DNA from: Physcomitrium patens
Lineage: Eukaryota > Streptophyta > Bryopsida > Funariales > Funariaceae
Length of the DNA: 64,000 nt
Assembly: GCF_000002425.4 (NCBI RefSeq)
Contig: NC_037253.1
Location: 5,118,178-5,182,177, forward strand
Direction of reading: 5' to 3'
Below the pieces are notes generated by a model. The model was not told the origin of the DNA, ran no database searches, and saw only the letters and a list, made by a program, of their open reading frames with translations. Shown one piece after another: positions 1 to 10,716 of the stretch (positions within the stretch are counted from its first letter, which is position 1; the number at the start of each line of letters is the position of its first letter). Position numbers and translations under genes: made by a program.

Positions 1-430
1 ACTATAAATCCTACTTCTTATATAAATAACTAAAAAGACATGAAATTCTTTCTCATGCTTCTTCTAACTACTAACTAATATTTATAGTTTTTTTATAATT
101 AGTATGTATAGAAAGAAGTCCAATATAAATATTGACCTTAGTAAATAATCCTCAATACTCAATAAGATGTAAAAAATACTAAACCAACTAAGATAATTGC
201 TTCCAAGACTTACTAAGACTCTAATTCTACAATTAATATTTTAATTTTCTATTTGTCTAAATATTTTTATACTATTCACCATATATTGTGATTCTAAATA
301 CTCTAAATAAATCTTTTTATTCTAAAATAATTAATAAGTCAATTTAATAACTCACACAATTATAGATTCTTTTTATAAATAACATCATATCATAAAATTA
401 TTTTTATGAATAGCTTTTAGTTTAATTATT
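1..430. other. AT-rich sequence, no gene seen
   Basis: Very AT-rich, with stop codons in every frame. By position it could be the reverse transcriptase part of the decayed plus-strand retrotransposon that becomes recognisable from about 431, but I could not align any motif here with confidence. Confidence 0.4.
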
Positions 431-2110
431 ATATATATAGATCATAAGAACCTCAAGTACTTCATGTCAACATAGGTATTGAATTATTATCAAGCTTATT
501 AGAGCATATTATTATAATAATTTGATTTTAAGATCACAAGATTTGTCAGACACACTTTCTAAACGTTCTTAACTTATATTAATAGAAAGAGGTGTGGCTT
601 TTAATTAATAAAGAATAATCAACTTGAAGCCTCAATAATTTCATTTTTGAGTAATAAAATCAACTTTGACCATTAATTCAATATTTATCAAGTAAATTCA
701 ATCAAGTATGTTCTTTGATCTTCTTTTTTATAATATTAAGAATGCTTCTTTTAAATCTCATGATACTTTCAAGTTTGAGTTCAAAAAAAACCTATTTTAT
801 TTTGAAGGTTGCCTATATATTCCAAAAAGAAAAGTAAATTTATATGTTCTTCAAGTATGTCATGATTTTCTAGCAACTTAATATTTTGAATAAAACAAGA
901 TATTGTAGCTTATATCTAGAGATTTTTGGTGGCAATAAATGTGAAAGGCTATAAAAGATTTTGTGCAATCATGTGATATTTTTTCAAGATGAAAACTTCT
1001 TTGTTATTGATCCTATGGATTTTTCCAATAATACCTATATTAGAATAACTATGGTCTTTTATTTTTGTACATTTTATTCTAAATCTTTCAAATTCAAGTT
1101 CATATGATATTATATTTATGATCATATATTACTTCAATAAAATGGCACATTTTGTATCATGTGTAAAATCTATTTTAGAGAAGAAATAACCAAACTTTTT
1201 CTTAACATCTATTGTTATCATGGATTTTCAAAAAATATTATATTAGATATAAGGACAAAATTTGTATCAAGATTTTAAAGAACTCCTTTCATGATATTGA
1301 AGATATATATAAAATTTTCTTTGGCCTTTCATCCTCAAATTAATACACAAATGAAATAGATGAATCAAATTCTAGAAGAGTGTTTGAGGTATACAATCAA
1401 CTATCATCAAGTTGATTAGAAAACTTTGTTACTATTTACAAAGTTTGAATAAAATAATTTGGTATATTCTTCTATTTAATAAAAAAAATTCTTTACTAAT
1501 TATGATTATTATCCATAATTTGATACTTTTGAATTTTTAAATGCTAATAATTTTGTAGCAAAAGATTTGACAAATCATTTATTAGAGCTATATTCAACAA
1601 TAAAAACATAGTTAAAGGAAGTTCATAAAAGATAAAAGATCAATATTGATGCCTATTATAAAAAATAACTATAATTCAATATAGGTATCAAGGTATGGTT
1701 ACTTTTTTGTAATATCAAGACTATTCACTTTGGTGACAAATTGGAATATTATAGGCTTAAATCTTTTTTTATTTATAAAAAAATCAAGCTTCTTGCTTAT
1801 CAATTATATCTACTAAATTCTATAAAGATCCATCCTATATTTGATGTGTCTCTTTTTTAGCCATATAAGACAGTGAATATCCCAAGATGAAGACAAATAC
1901 CACCTCTTCTTATAGAAGTAGATAATTATCAAGAATTTAGAATAGAAGAAGTCTTAAATTTAAGGCACCACCAAAATAGATTGAAATATCTAGTTCATTA
2001 GTGCAAATATGATATTATTGAATATATATGGAAGCCAGTAAAGAATCTTGCAAATGCAATAAAGAAGGTTGAGACTATTTATCAACAATATCTATCAATA
2101 TTAAGATGAA
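431..2110 (+). pseudogene. Decayed chromovirus pol (RNase H, integrase, chromodomain), element G1-1
   Basis: Stop-riddled remnant of the 3' half of a Ty3/gypsy pol. In order it shows the RNase H segment reading DHKN-L-YFM (about 440-475), the integrase zinc-finger region with RDFWW-like and C-x2-C-like residues (about 915-990), the integrase core FxVVDRFTKMAHF equivalent (about 1115-1155), an HPQ-like stretch (about 1330), the KIHPxFxVSL joint (about 1825-1860) and the chromodomain LKYLVHxCKYD (about 1980-2020). The 5' part lies before the window or is unrecognisable. Most damage is consistent with C-to-T or G-to-A changes. The roughly 500-bp tail normally found between pol and the 3' LTR is almost wholly deleted (2110-2176). 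Not functional. Confidence 0.85.
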
Positions 2111-2176
2111 AAGTTATAAGATCTATGAAAGATGATGACCACTGCTTATGAAACTTGTGTCTAAAAAAAAAGATAA

Positions 2177-2690
2177 TATCACAAACATACATATTTAATT
2201 CAATAATTATTTATATAATTAGGTAGAAGTAGATAAATGTAGATGAATTTTATAATATTTTTTATAAATGTTTCTTAGAAGCTTCATAGACATAATTTTG
2301 ATTTCAAACATATTTGTAGTTGATTGATAGGCTGAAAATTGGTCAACAAATTAGTTATGTATCATACATATTGATAGCTTATAGAACAAGTTAACTATGT
2401 GGCGTACCTATAAAAACTTACCTTGTAAGTTAAGATATGTTTTGTAAAGTCAACACGTGTTGGATGTCCTATAAAATATTGCCACATAGTTCTTAGTTAG
2501 ATAGTATATATGGAGACAAGGATGAAGCCTTCTTCACTCTTTTCAATGCCTTTTTGGACTTCAGTCTTTTTGTCTTTGGCAATAATCATTCTAATTTAAT
2601 ATTATATCATTTTTAAGTGATTATGTTGTCTTTTTGAATGATACAAGAGTGTTTTGATCCTTCAATTCTTGAAGATTCATGTATTTGATA
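2177..2690 (+). repeat. 3' LTR of element G1-1 (decayed)
   Basis: Aligns along its length with the plus-orientation G1 LTR seen at 2783-3329 and 16032-16569. It begins TATCAC (from TGTCAC) directly after a degenerate purine-rich tract and ends near GTATTTGATA. Internal landmarks shared with other copies include the region encoding the R start (GTATATATGGAGACAAG, about 2508-2524) and the TTTTTGAATGATACAAGAGTG-like block near the end. Confidence 0.8.
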
Positions 2691-2782
2691 TCAACTTGCA
2701 AGACACATATCTAATTTATAAGAAAAGTTTTATATATGCATCACATAGAAAATTTCTACCACAAGTTACCAATATGTACAAC
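2691..2782 (-). repeat. LTR fragment of old minus-strand element G1-0
   Basis: About 90 bp match the middle of a minus-orientation G1 LTR (compare 57603-57690). The match stops abruptly at both sides, at the end of G1-1 on the left and at the start of the G1-2 LTR on the right. The same LTR resumes at 16570. This indicates that G1-1 and G1-2 were inserted separately into this LTR. Confidence 0.7.
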
Positions 2783-3329
2783 TGTCATATATATATATAT
2801 ATATTTTTACTCCAATTATTACTTATATGATTAAATAAAAGTAGATAAAAGTAGATTGATTTTATAACATCTTCCAAAAAAGCTTCTTAAAAGCTTTATA
2901 GATGTGATTTTGACTTTACATGTGTTTGTAGTTGATTGATATGTTAGAAACTTCATCAACAAATTAAGCACAAGCCATATATATTGGTAGCTTGTAGAAT
3001 AAGAAGCTAATTATGTGGCATACATACAAAAAACTTATCTTGCAAATTAAGACATATATCTAACAAAGTCAACATATGTTGGAGATCCTATAAAATATTG
3101 CCATGTAACTCCTAATTAGAAAGTATGTATGGAAGCAAGAATGAAGCTTTTTTTACTCTTATCAATGCCTTTCTAGTCTTTAGTCTTATTTCAAGACTTT
3201 ATAGTCTTTTTGTCCTTAGCAATAGCCATTCTAATTTAATATATTATCATTTTTGAGTGATTTTTCAGTTCTTTTGAGTGACACAAGAATGTATTGAGAT
3301 TTTTTTTTTTGAGATTTATGTACTTAATA
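2783..3329 (+). repeat. 5' LTR of G1-2
   Basis: Starts TGTCAT and aligns with the other plus-orientation G1 LTRs. It ends in the block GACACAAGAATGTATTGAGA followed by a T run, typical of the older G1 subfamily. It is followed by a leader (3330-3540) that resembles the leader of the intact element at 57337-57120, including the GGATCATT/GGTTGCAGATTATCC segments. A short (TA)n run lies just inside the left end. Confidence 0.8.
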
Positions 3330-3539
3330 ATTTGACAAGAATTCTAACTTGTTATTCTTGTCTTGTTTTAGAAGTAGGTGGATCATTGTACTTATATTAT
3401 TGTATTTTGAAGGTTGCAGATTATCCACTTTTAAATAAATTATCTAATTTTTTAACACTAATTTTTTTCTTATGAAAAATAATTTATCTTTCTTTGTAGA
3501 AATTTTAATTTGATATTAATAATTATAGATTATTTTCTT

Positions 3540-4610
3540 TTAATTTGACTCATAGATTTGTTAAGTTATTTAAAATAGAAGAAAAAATCAAAGATGCTAT
3601 ACTTAATAGAAGTGAAAATAGATTTGTAACTATTATAGATCTTTACAAACTTGTCAACATTTTTAGGGTAGAAATTTCACACATGACTAGTGCCAACCAC
3701 AAAAATCCTAATCCTATGCTTGTAGAAGAAGTTCAAAATCTATATTAAAAAATTATGTAGTTGAAAGAAATAAGTAGATTGACCTTACAACCAAATTTAA
3801 GAAGTTTTATTTTTAGAAGTATAATAGAAATAAAGATCAGTATGCTTGAGAAGTTTCATGGAAGAAGATCAAAATTTTGAAGATTTTTGCAATAAGTCAA
3901 GCTCTAATTAAGGTTGTATCTCTTCCAATATCCTAATAGATTTACTCAAGTTGAATTTATAAGCACCCTTCTATTTAGAAGTGCTCTCTTTTGGTTTGCA
4001 CCTTTGATAGAAAAAGATTCACAACTTCTTTATGATTTGAATTCATTCTTAAAAGTGTTTACGGCCATATTCAAAGAAAGTGATTAAAAAGAAATTAAGT
4101 TCTTATATTTATGATAAGGATCACAATCAGCCACCATATATGTTGTTTGATTCTAAAATCTCACTTGCAATATAGATTAGAATAATAAATTCCTTATTAA
4201 TCAATTTTAATATGGATTAAAAGATAATATCAAAGATTTCTAATTGACAATATTAAAAGTAAAATCTTTGAAATATTTTATAGCTCAAGCTATTGCATGT
4301 AACAATTGATTATTTGAAAGATATCAAGAATAAAGACTTGGCTAAAGAAGAACAAATCAAGTAATAATGATAGCTCCCAAGTTTTTAAAAACTTATTCAT
4401 CAATATCAAAATCAATGCAAATTGATACAATATGTTTTCAAGTCTTCTCAGAGTAAAAAAAGACTCAACATTGTCAAGAAGATTTTTGCTTATATTATGG
4501 AGAAGCTAAGTAAATTATTCAAAATTTTCCAAAGAAGCAATGTGATTACAAAATAAAGAGTATAATTGCCAAAAAAGTCAATATGTCAAAAAAATGAATT
4601 TCTCTAGTTA
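3540..4610 (+). pseudogene. Decayed gag of G1-2
   Basis: Remnant capsid/nucleocapsid gene. An uninterrupted 67-codon stretch (3545-3748) at the N-terminal side resembles a 65-codon stretch at 62249-62052 in element G1-D but not the gag start of the young element at 57120. Downstream the capsid segment is recognisable (about 3840-4030, FIxTLLFRSALFWF-like). The zinc knuckle survives as LCLYYGEAK-like with lost cysteines (about 4485-4545). Stops and frame breaks are frequent. Confidence 0.75.
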
Positions 4611-4679
4611 CAATAGAGATTGTATGGCTGGAATTATATGCAACACTTAACAAAGATCTTATTTTCTTCTTAAATCCTT

Positions 4680-5589
4680 CAAATTATTTTATAATAGATG
4701 TATATTTAGGACTTAAAAATTACAAAGTCTTTGCATTATTAGATTCAAGAGCCTCAACTTATTTTATAATTGAAGAATTTATCAAAAAATAAGAAATAAC
4801 TTTAATTAAGAAAATTAAATCCCTACATGTAGAAGTTATAAATGGTCATTTATTATCTTTTAGAGATATTATCTGTGAATTTTTTCTTTTAGATGTAATA
4901 TTTAAAGATCATAATAGAATCATAATATTTAATGTTATAAAATCTTCCTCTAATCCAATTATTTCATAAATATTGTGGTTAAAAAAAATATAACCTTCAA
5001 ATAAATTAGATTTTTTATAATCGTAACTTTTTTAGTAATTTAATCCAAAATCTGCTTAATTAAGTAAAAATACATAAGTTTAATATATCTAAACTCTTAC
5101 TAATAGCTATAATAACTTTTATATATATTACAAAAGAAAGATCATCTTTTGTTATGTATGCCACATCTATTTCTAATAGTAGAAAGATGTTAAGTAATAT
5201 ATTTAGCTAATATCAAGATTTTAAAGATTTTTTTGAAAAAAAAATATAAATTTTCTTTTAAAACATCAATCTTATGATTATTCAAATGATTTTCAAGAAA
5301 GAGATCAACCACCATTTAGACCAACCTACAGCTTATTGTAAAATGAGTTAATTACATTAAAATATTATAATAATGAAAAATTAGCTAAAAACATCGTACT
5401 CCATTTAAAATTTCTAGCAAGAGCTTCTATCCTATTTATAAAGAAAAATAATGGATCTTTATGAATATGCATAGATTATTGAAGATTTAACAAGTTCAAT
5501 ATCAAAAATAAGTATTCTCTACTTTTAATTTTAATATTTCTTGATCAACTCAATCAAGCAAAGATCTATACAAAAATAAATCTACAAGA
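4680..5589 (+). pseudogene. Decayed protease and start of reverse transcriptase of G1-2
   Basis: The aspartic protease motif D-S-G-A-S is recognisable as DSRAS followed by Y/F-I-EEF (about 4740-4790), with the glycine lost. The RT N-terminus KKNNGSL-ICIDY (about 5445-5485) and [15 protein letters not shown] (about 5540-5587) follow. The sequence is cut at 5589 by a solo LTR and resumes at 6143. Confidence 0.75.
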
Positions 5590-5594
5590 AGTAT

Positions 5595-6137
5595 TGTCAA
5601 GGACACAAATTGGAAGAAGATGCATAAAGTCGTGGAATCTGTATCAAAAGGAAAGTGACAAAATAGAAGAAAGTATGTATATTCAAGGAAGAACTAGAAT
5701 GGCTATTGCCAAAGACTAAAAAACATAAGACTCTTGAAACTAGACTAAAAACCAAGAAAGGAGTTGACAAAAGTAAGGGAGGCTTCATTCTTGCTTTTAT
5801 ATATTACTTAACTAAGGAATATGTGACAACATGTTATAAGACCTCTAATACGTGTCCAACTTACAAGACTCATGTCTAATTTGCAAGGCAAGTTTCTTAG
5901 GTGTACGTGATATGTCTAACTTGTACTACAAGTGGTCAACATGTTGACATGTGGCCTCCTTATTGGCTAAATTTTCAACCTACCAATCATCTATAGATAT
6001 GTATAAAGGCAAAGTAGTATCTATGAAGCTTCTAGAAATTTTTCCACAAGATATTATCAAATTTATCTACTTTAACTTACTTCTACCTATTCTTATTATC
6101 TACATAATTATCAAGATAAATATGTATGTCTCTGACA
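5595..6137 (-). repeat. Solo G1 LTR inside the RT region, duplication AGTAT
   Basis: A 543-bp LTR in minus orientation begins TGTCAAGGACA and ends TCTGACA. It is flanked on both sides by the exact 5-bp direct repeat AGTAT (5590-5594 and 6138-6142). No internal retrotransposon sequence is attached, and the host RT reading resumes directly after the second repeat. A solo LTR is the usual product of recombination between the two LTRs of one element. Confidence 0.9.
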
Positions 6138-6142
6138 AGTAT

Positions 6143-7123
6143 ACAACTTAGTCTACATCAAAGAAGGATATGAATAAAAGACTACTTTTTGAACTAAGTA
6201 TGGATATTTTGAATATAATATCATACATTTTAGATTCACAAATACACCAATCATTTTTTAATATTTTATAAATAAAAAAATTTATGAGTTTTTTGATGAT
6301 TTTGTTATTTGCTATTTAAATGATATTCTAATCTACTCTAAAAATATAAAAGAATATGAACTTCATATTTGATATATATTACAAAAATTTAGAGATGCAA
6401 GATAATATACCAAAGATGAAAAAGTGTATATTCTATACTATTTAAGTTGACTTTTTAGGATACATCATTTCCAACAAAGGTCTAATGATGGATCTAAAGA
6501 AGGTCCAAAATATCATAGATTGGAAGATTTCAAAAACAATAAGAGATGTGCAATGCTTTTTAAAATTTGCCAATTATTTCAAAAAAATTATCAAGAATTT
6601 TTCTCAAATTGTGGCTTTTCTTATAGGTTTTACATGTAAAAATAAACTTCAATAGAGCAAAGAAATTGAAGCATCTTTTGAAGTCTTGAAGACAACATAT
6701 ATTTTTGCATCAATTTTATATCACATCAATTTTTTCAAGGTATTTTTTATGAAAATAGACACATCAAATTTTGTTGTAGGTATTGTTTTGTCATAAATAG
6801 GAGTAGATGATAAGCTCCACCTAATAGCTTTTTATTCCAAGAAATTTCAGTAGTCAAGATTATCTATGAGATCCATAACAAAGAGCTTTTTGTAATCATG
6901 GATTCATTTTAAGAATGGCATCATTATTTAGAAGGTGCCTCAAGTTCAATAATTTTGTATACAAATGATAAGAACCTTGAGTATTTCATGTCAATACATA
7001 TTTTAAATTGTTGCCAAGTCTATTGGAGTATATTTTTATCAAGATTTGATTTAAAGATTATTTATCAATCTATAAAACAACAAGGTTTATTACATGCTAT
7101 TTTAAAATATTTTTATCTTATAT

Positions 7124-7170
<47 letters not shown>

Positions 7171-8690
7171 TTTGATTAATAAAGAATAATATTTTTGATG
7201 CTAAAGTATTTATATCTTCAAGCAATAAAATCAACATTGATTATTGATTCAATTTTTTTAAAGTAATTTCTATCAAATATGTCTTTTAATCTTCTTATTT
7301 ATAATAATAAAAATAATTCTTTTAATTTTCATAATTCTTTTAAATTCAAATTTTAAAATAATCTATTCTATTTTGAGAGACAATTATATATTCTAGAAGG
7401 CAAAGCGTAATTATGAATTCTTCAAGTTTGTCATGACTTTTCAACAATTGGATATTTTAGATATAATAAGACTTAGGAGCTAATATTGAAAGATTTTTGG
7501 TGGCTTCAAATGTGAAAGGTAGTCAAAGACTTTATATAATCATATGATATTTTTTTAAGATCCAAAACTCCTGGTCATCATCTTATAGACTTCTTCAGCC
7601 ATTATCTATTCTGAAACAACCATAGTCTTCTATTTCTATAGATTTTATTACAAATCTTATAGTACCAAGTTTGTATGATTTTATATTCATGATAGTAGAT
7701 TTTTTTATCAAGATGGTATATTTCGTATCATATATAAAATCTATCACAAGTAAAGAAATGACTAAGTTTTTTTTTAACAATATCTATTGCTATCATAGAT
7801 TGCTTAAAGATATTATATTGGATAAGAAGATTCAATTTATATCAAGATTTGAGAGAATCCTTTTTAAGATTTTAGAGGTGGATATAAAATTCTCTTTGGC
7901 TTTTCATTCTCAAATTGTTGGATAAGTAAAGTAGGTGAATCAAGGTTTGGAGCAATATTTGAGGTGTATCATCAATTATCATCAAGATAATTGAATAATT
8001 TTTTTCCATTGATAAAATTTAGATATAATAATTTAATTAATTCTTTTATTCAATAAATATCTTTCTTTTTCAATTATAGTTATCATCTATAACTTAATAC
8101 TTTTGACTTTTCAAAAAAATTTAACCTTGCAATGGAAGATTTGGTAAATTGTTTGTCAAAGTTCATACAAAAATCAAGATATAGTTAAATAAAGCTCAAA
8201 AAAGACAAAAGATCAATGTAGATGTCTATTGCAAGGAACAATTATAATTCAATGTTGATGACAAAGTATAATTACTTTGTCACAATATCAAGACTACTTA
8301 TCTTTTTGACAAGTTGGACTATGATAGGCTTAAATCTTTTTCTATTTGTAAATAAGTCAATCTTGTTGTTTATCAATTACATCTACCAGAGTCTATGAAG
8401 ATCTATCCTATATTCCACATATTTTTTCTTTAGCCATATAAAAAAGTGAATATCTCAAAAAAAACAAATGCCACTTCTTCTTATAAAAGTAGATAATGAT
8501 TCAAAGTTTGAAGTAGAAAAAATCTTAGATTTAAAGTAGTGCTGAAATAAATTAGAATAACTTGTTTATTAGAGCGGATATGATATTAATGGATGGACAT
8601 AAAAGCCAACTAAGAATCTTGTAAATAAAAAAAAAAAGATTGAGGCTTTTTATCAACAACATCCATTAAATTTAAAATAAAGAATAGCAA
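6143..8690 (+). pseudogene. Decayed pol of G1-2 from RT through chromodomain
   Basis: Continues the RT from the break at 5589: residues like YNLVYIKEG, then FxNxP and the YxDD box region as [15 protein letters not shown] (about 6310-6355). RNase H follows with IDTSNFVV (about 6757), EIHNKELFVIMDSF (about 6865-6910) and NDKNLEYFMS (about 6962-6995). The integrase shows WWLQ-like (about 7500), VDFFIKMVYF (about 7690-7720) and FHSQI (about 7900-7915). The chromodomain end is near 8520-8660. A (TA)n expansion at 7126-7168 replaces a few codons after RNase H. Confidence 0.8.
7126..7168. repeat. (TA)n microsatellite
   Basis: About 43 bp of uninterrupted AT dinucleotides inside the decayed RNase H/integrase linker of G1-2. 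Confidence 0.95.
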
Positions 8691-8748
8691 ATCTTTGCTA
8701 TAAAAGATAGAAGATATAAAGAAGATAGTGTTTTATTCTCTATCTTTG

Positions 8749-9242
8749 TGTCACGGACACAAAAATACAGACTTGAGATCTAACAAGAAGTTCAAGAAGA
8801 ACTGGCAAGAACTAGATTAATCAGATGAATACAAGAACAACACCAGAGAGGTGAGCTAGAGCTCCAAGATATGTGTTGTCGAGACTGAAGAACTCTTCAG
8901 CCTCGATTCCAATATATATTCCTATTTAGGAAGCTTCTTAAGCAACTTCTACCAACTAGGAAGCTTCTAGAAGGTTCCAGAGACTTGCTTCTAGAAGGTT
9001 CTAGAAACTTATCTCTAGAAGGTTCTAAGGACTATATCCCTAACATCTTCTACCAACTAAGAAGCTTCTAGAAGGTTCCAGAGACTTGCTTCTAGAAGGT
9101 TCTAGAAGCTTGTCTCTAGAAGGTTCTAGAAGCTTGTCTCTAGAAGGTTCTAGAAGCTTGTCTCTAGAAGGTTCTAGAAACTTGTCTCTAGAAGGTTCTA
9201 GAAACTTGTCTCTAGAAGGTTCTAAGGACTATGTCCCTAACA
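8749..9242 (-). repeat. 3' LTR of G2, with expanded 24-bp tandem repeat
   Basis: 494 bp. It is homologous to the 5' LTR at 15126-15547 (422 bp). The 72-bp difference equals three extra copies of a 24-bp unit built from CTTGTCTCTAGAAGGTTCTA (about 9090-9215). A 64-codon open frame across the repeats (9086-9280) is only a translation of this tandem array. Confidence 0.9.
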
Positions 9243-9257
9243 TCATCCCCTCCTTTA
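9243..9257 (-). other. Polypurine tract of G2
   Basis: Read on the minus strand this is AAAGGAGGGGATGA, directly abutting the 3' LTR start TGTTAGGG. A purine run at this position is the plus-strand DNA primer in LTR retrotransposons. Confidence 0.75.
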
Positions 9258-9292
9258 GCTTCGAGGTCTCTGATAAGTAATATTATTGTCAA

Positions 9293-9647
9293 TCAGTACC
9301 AACGCAAGAAAATGAAGATCTGTCGCATAACGTCTGCTATGAACTCCAACTGTTGTTCATGAGGTAAGTGGTTCATCGGCCCTTGAAGCCAACGGTAGTG
9401 GCCCACTCCTTCAACTTCTGATCAAGCATGAACTTCCATATCTTCATTGTAAAATTGTCCAGCAAATATGCCTTCTAGTTGACCATCGTAAGCAGGCTCG
9501 AACTCAAATACAATCACCGGTGATTGGTTACTTGGTATCCTCCGTCGTCATCGTGGTATAGGTGGTTCTTCATCTCGTGGTCGCCTTCATGAGCTAGTTG
9601 GTTGAGATAATCTGACTGGCATAGTATCTATCTCTTGGCTATCCATA
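9293..9647 (-). pseudogene. orf3 of G2 (extra reading frame between pol and the purine tract), broken
   Basis: Starts with an ATG at 9647 (MDSQEID) and carries stop codons. It preserves a segment reading VGHYRWLQGPMNHLPHEQ (about 9345-9400), followed by LEFIADVMRQIFIFL. The young G1 element has the equivalent GMGHYRWLRGPINHLRREQ and SEYVANIIRRIIDFL near 52130-52215. I do not recognise the family. Conservation between two retrotransposon families suggests it was once a real protein. Confidence 0.6.
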
Positions 9648-9783
9648 TCACAAGACCAAACTATGGCTACTGAAAAAATTCTATTTTATCTTGGAGAAAA
9701 TAACTACATCAACTACGAATTTTGGTGGTGCTTTCCCCCTTTCTAATATTCTTGGGTGAGCAAGCTTCACAAAGAAGCTATCG

Positions 9784-10145
9784 TCAAACCGGCTTAGGTT
9801 TATAAGGATGTTGTTGATGAAACTCCTATACCTTTTGCAGTGCATTGAGATTTTAAGCGAGCTCCCATGTTTGCTCATTAATGTCGTAGCGACACCAATG
9901 AACAAGATACTCCAACTTGTCCCACCTTCGTCGTGAATCCAGTACCTTTTCAACCTCGTATTCCTCGTGGTTCTCGATCTCAATATTAGGTGATGGACAT
10001 TGCACTCTTCCAGGAAAAGACGACTCTCGATAAGGCTCCAATAGAGAAACATGAAAGACTGGATGTACTTTCACTGAAGCCGGTAATTCCAGACGGTACG
10101 CCACTGGATTGATTTGCTTCTCGATGATAAATGGTTCCAATTTTC
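9784..10145 (-). pseudogene. C-terminal part of G2 pol (integrase end and chromodomain)
   Basis: Directly continues the pol reading broken by the solo LTR at 10151. It shows the GPF-like segment PFIIEKQINPVAYRLELP, then KVHPVFHVSLLEPY and the chromodomain VEKVLDSRRRWDKLEYLVHW, followed by CRYDINEQTW. The chromodomain keeps the tryptophan of the W-x-x-Y signature. Chromodomains of this type are thought to steer integration to methylated histone marks. In-frame stops follow WELA. The open stretch runs 10140-9853. Confidence 0.8.
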
Positions 10146-10150
10146 ATTAG

Positions 10151-10711
10151 TGTCACGGCCATAATCATGTAAGCTAATAATTACATATAGAAATAGGTAG
10201 AAGTAAGTAAAAGTAGATAAAAGTAAGTTAATTCTATAATATTTAATATAGAAGCTTCCTAGAAACTTCTTAGACGCTGCTTTGACTTCATAGGTGTCTT
10301 TAATTGACTTTTTGGATTAGAAACGTGGTCAACAAGTTGGCCATGTGCCACACATGTTGTTAGCTTGAAGATCAAGCTAACTATGTGGCCCACACGTAGA
10401 AAAACTTGTCTTGTAAGTCAAGGCATGTGTCCTACAAAGTCAACACATATTGGAGGTCCTATAGAACGTCGCCACGTAGCCCCTAGTTAGATAGTATATA
10501 TAGAGACAAGAGTGAAGGCTTCTTCACTCTTGTCAACTCCTTTCTTGCTTCTAGTCTAGTTTCAAGGGTCTCTAGTTTTCTTGTCTTTTGGCAATAGCCA
10601 TTTTAGTTTCTCTTTTCAATATACATACTTATTATTCATATTTTATTACTTTTCTTTGAGTGAAGGCTTACTTGTCTGAACTGTTTTTTCATCGAGTTCT
10701 TGTCCTTGACA
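10151..10711 (+). repeat. Solo G1 LTR inside G2 pol, duplication ATTAG
   Basis: 561 bp, starting TGTCACGGCC and ending CTTGTCCTTGACA in plus orientation, flanked by exact repeats ATTAG (10146-10150 and 10712-10716). It is very similar to the LTRs of the young element at 51526 over most of its length but differs in the last third (TTCTCTTTTCAATATACATAC segment). GC content is higher than in the old G1 LTRs, so it is a recent event. Confidence 0.95.
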
Positions 10712-10716
10712 ATTAG

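Noticed and set aside
3545-3748. 67-codon frame as an independent small gene
   Set aside because: Its homologue at 62249-62052 occupies the same place in another G1 element, so it is the N-terminal part of gag.
6955-7179. 74-codon frame ending in repeated isoleucine-tyrosine
   Set aside because: Decayed RNase H sequence followed by the (TA)n microsatellite.
9086-9280. 64-codon open frame with a repeated LEGSRSLS-type unit
   Set aside because: It is the translation of the 24-bp tandem repeat inside the G2 3' LTR, so not a protein-coding gene.
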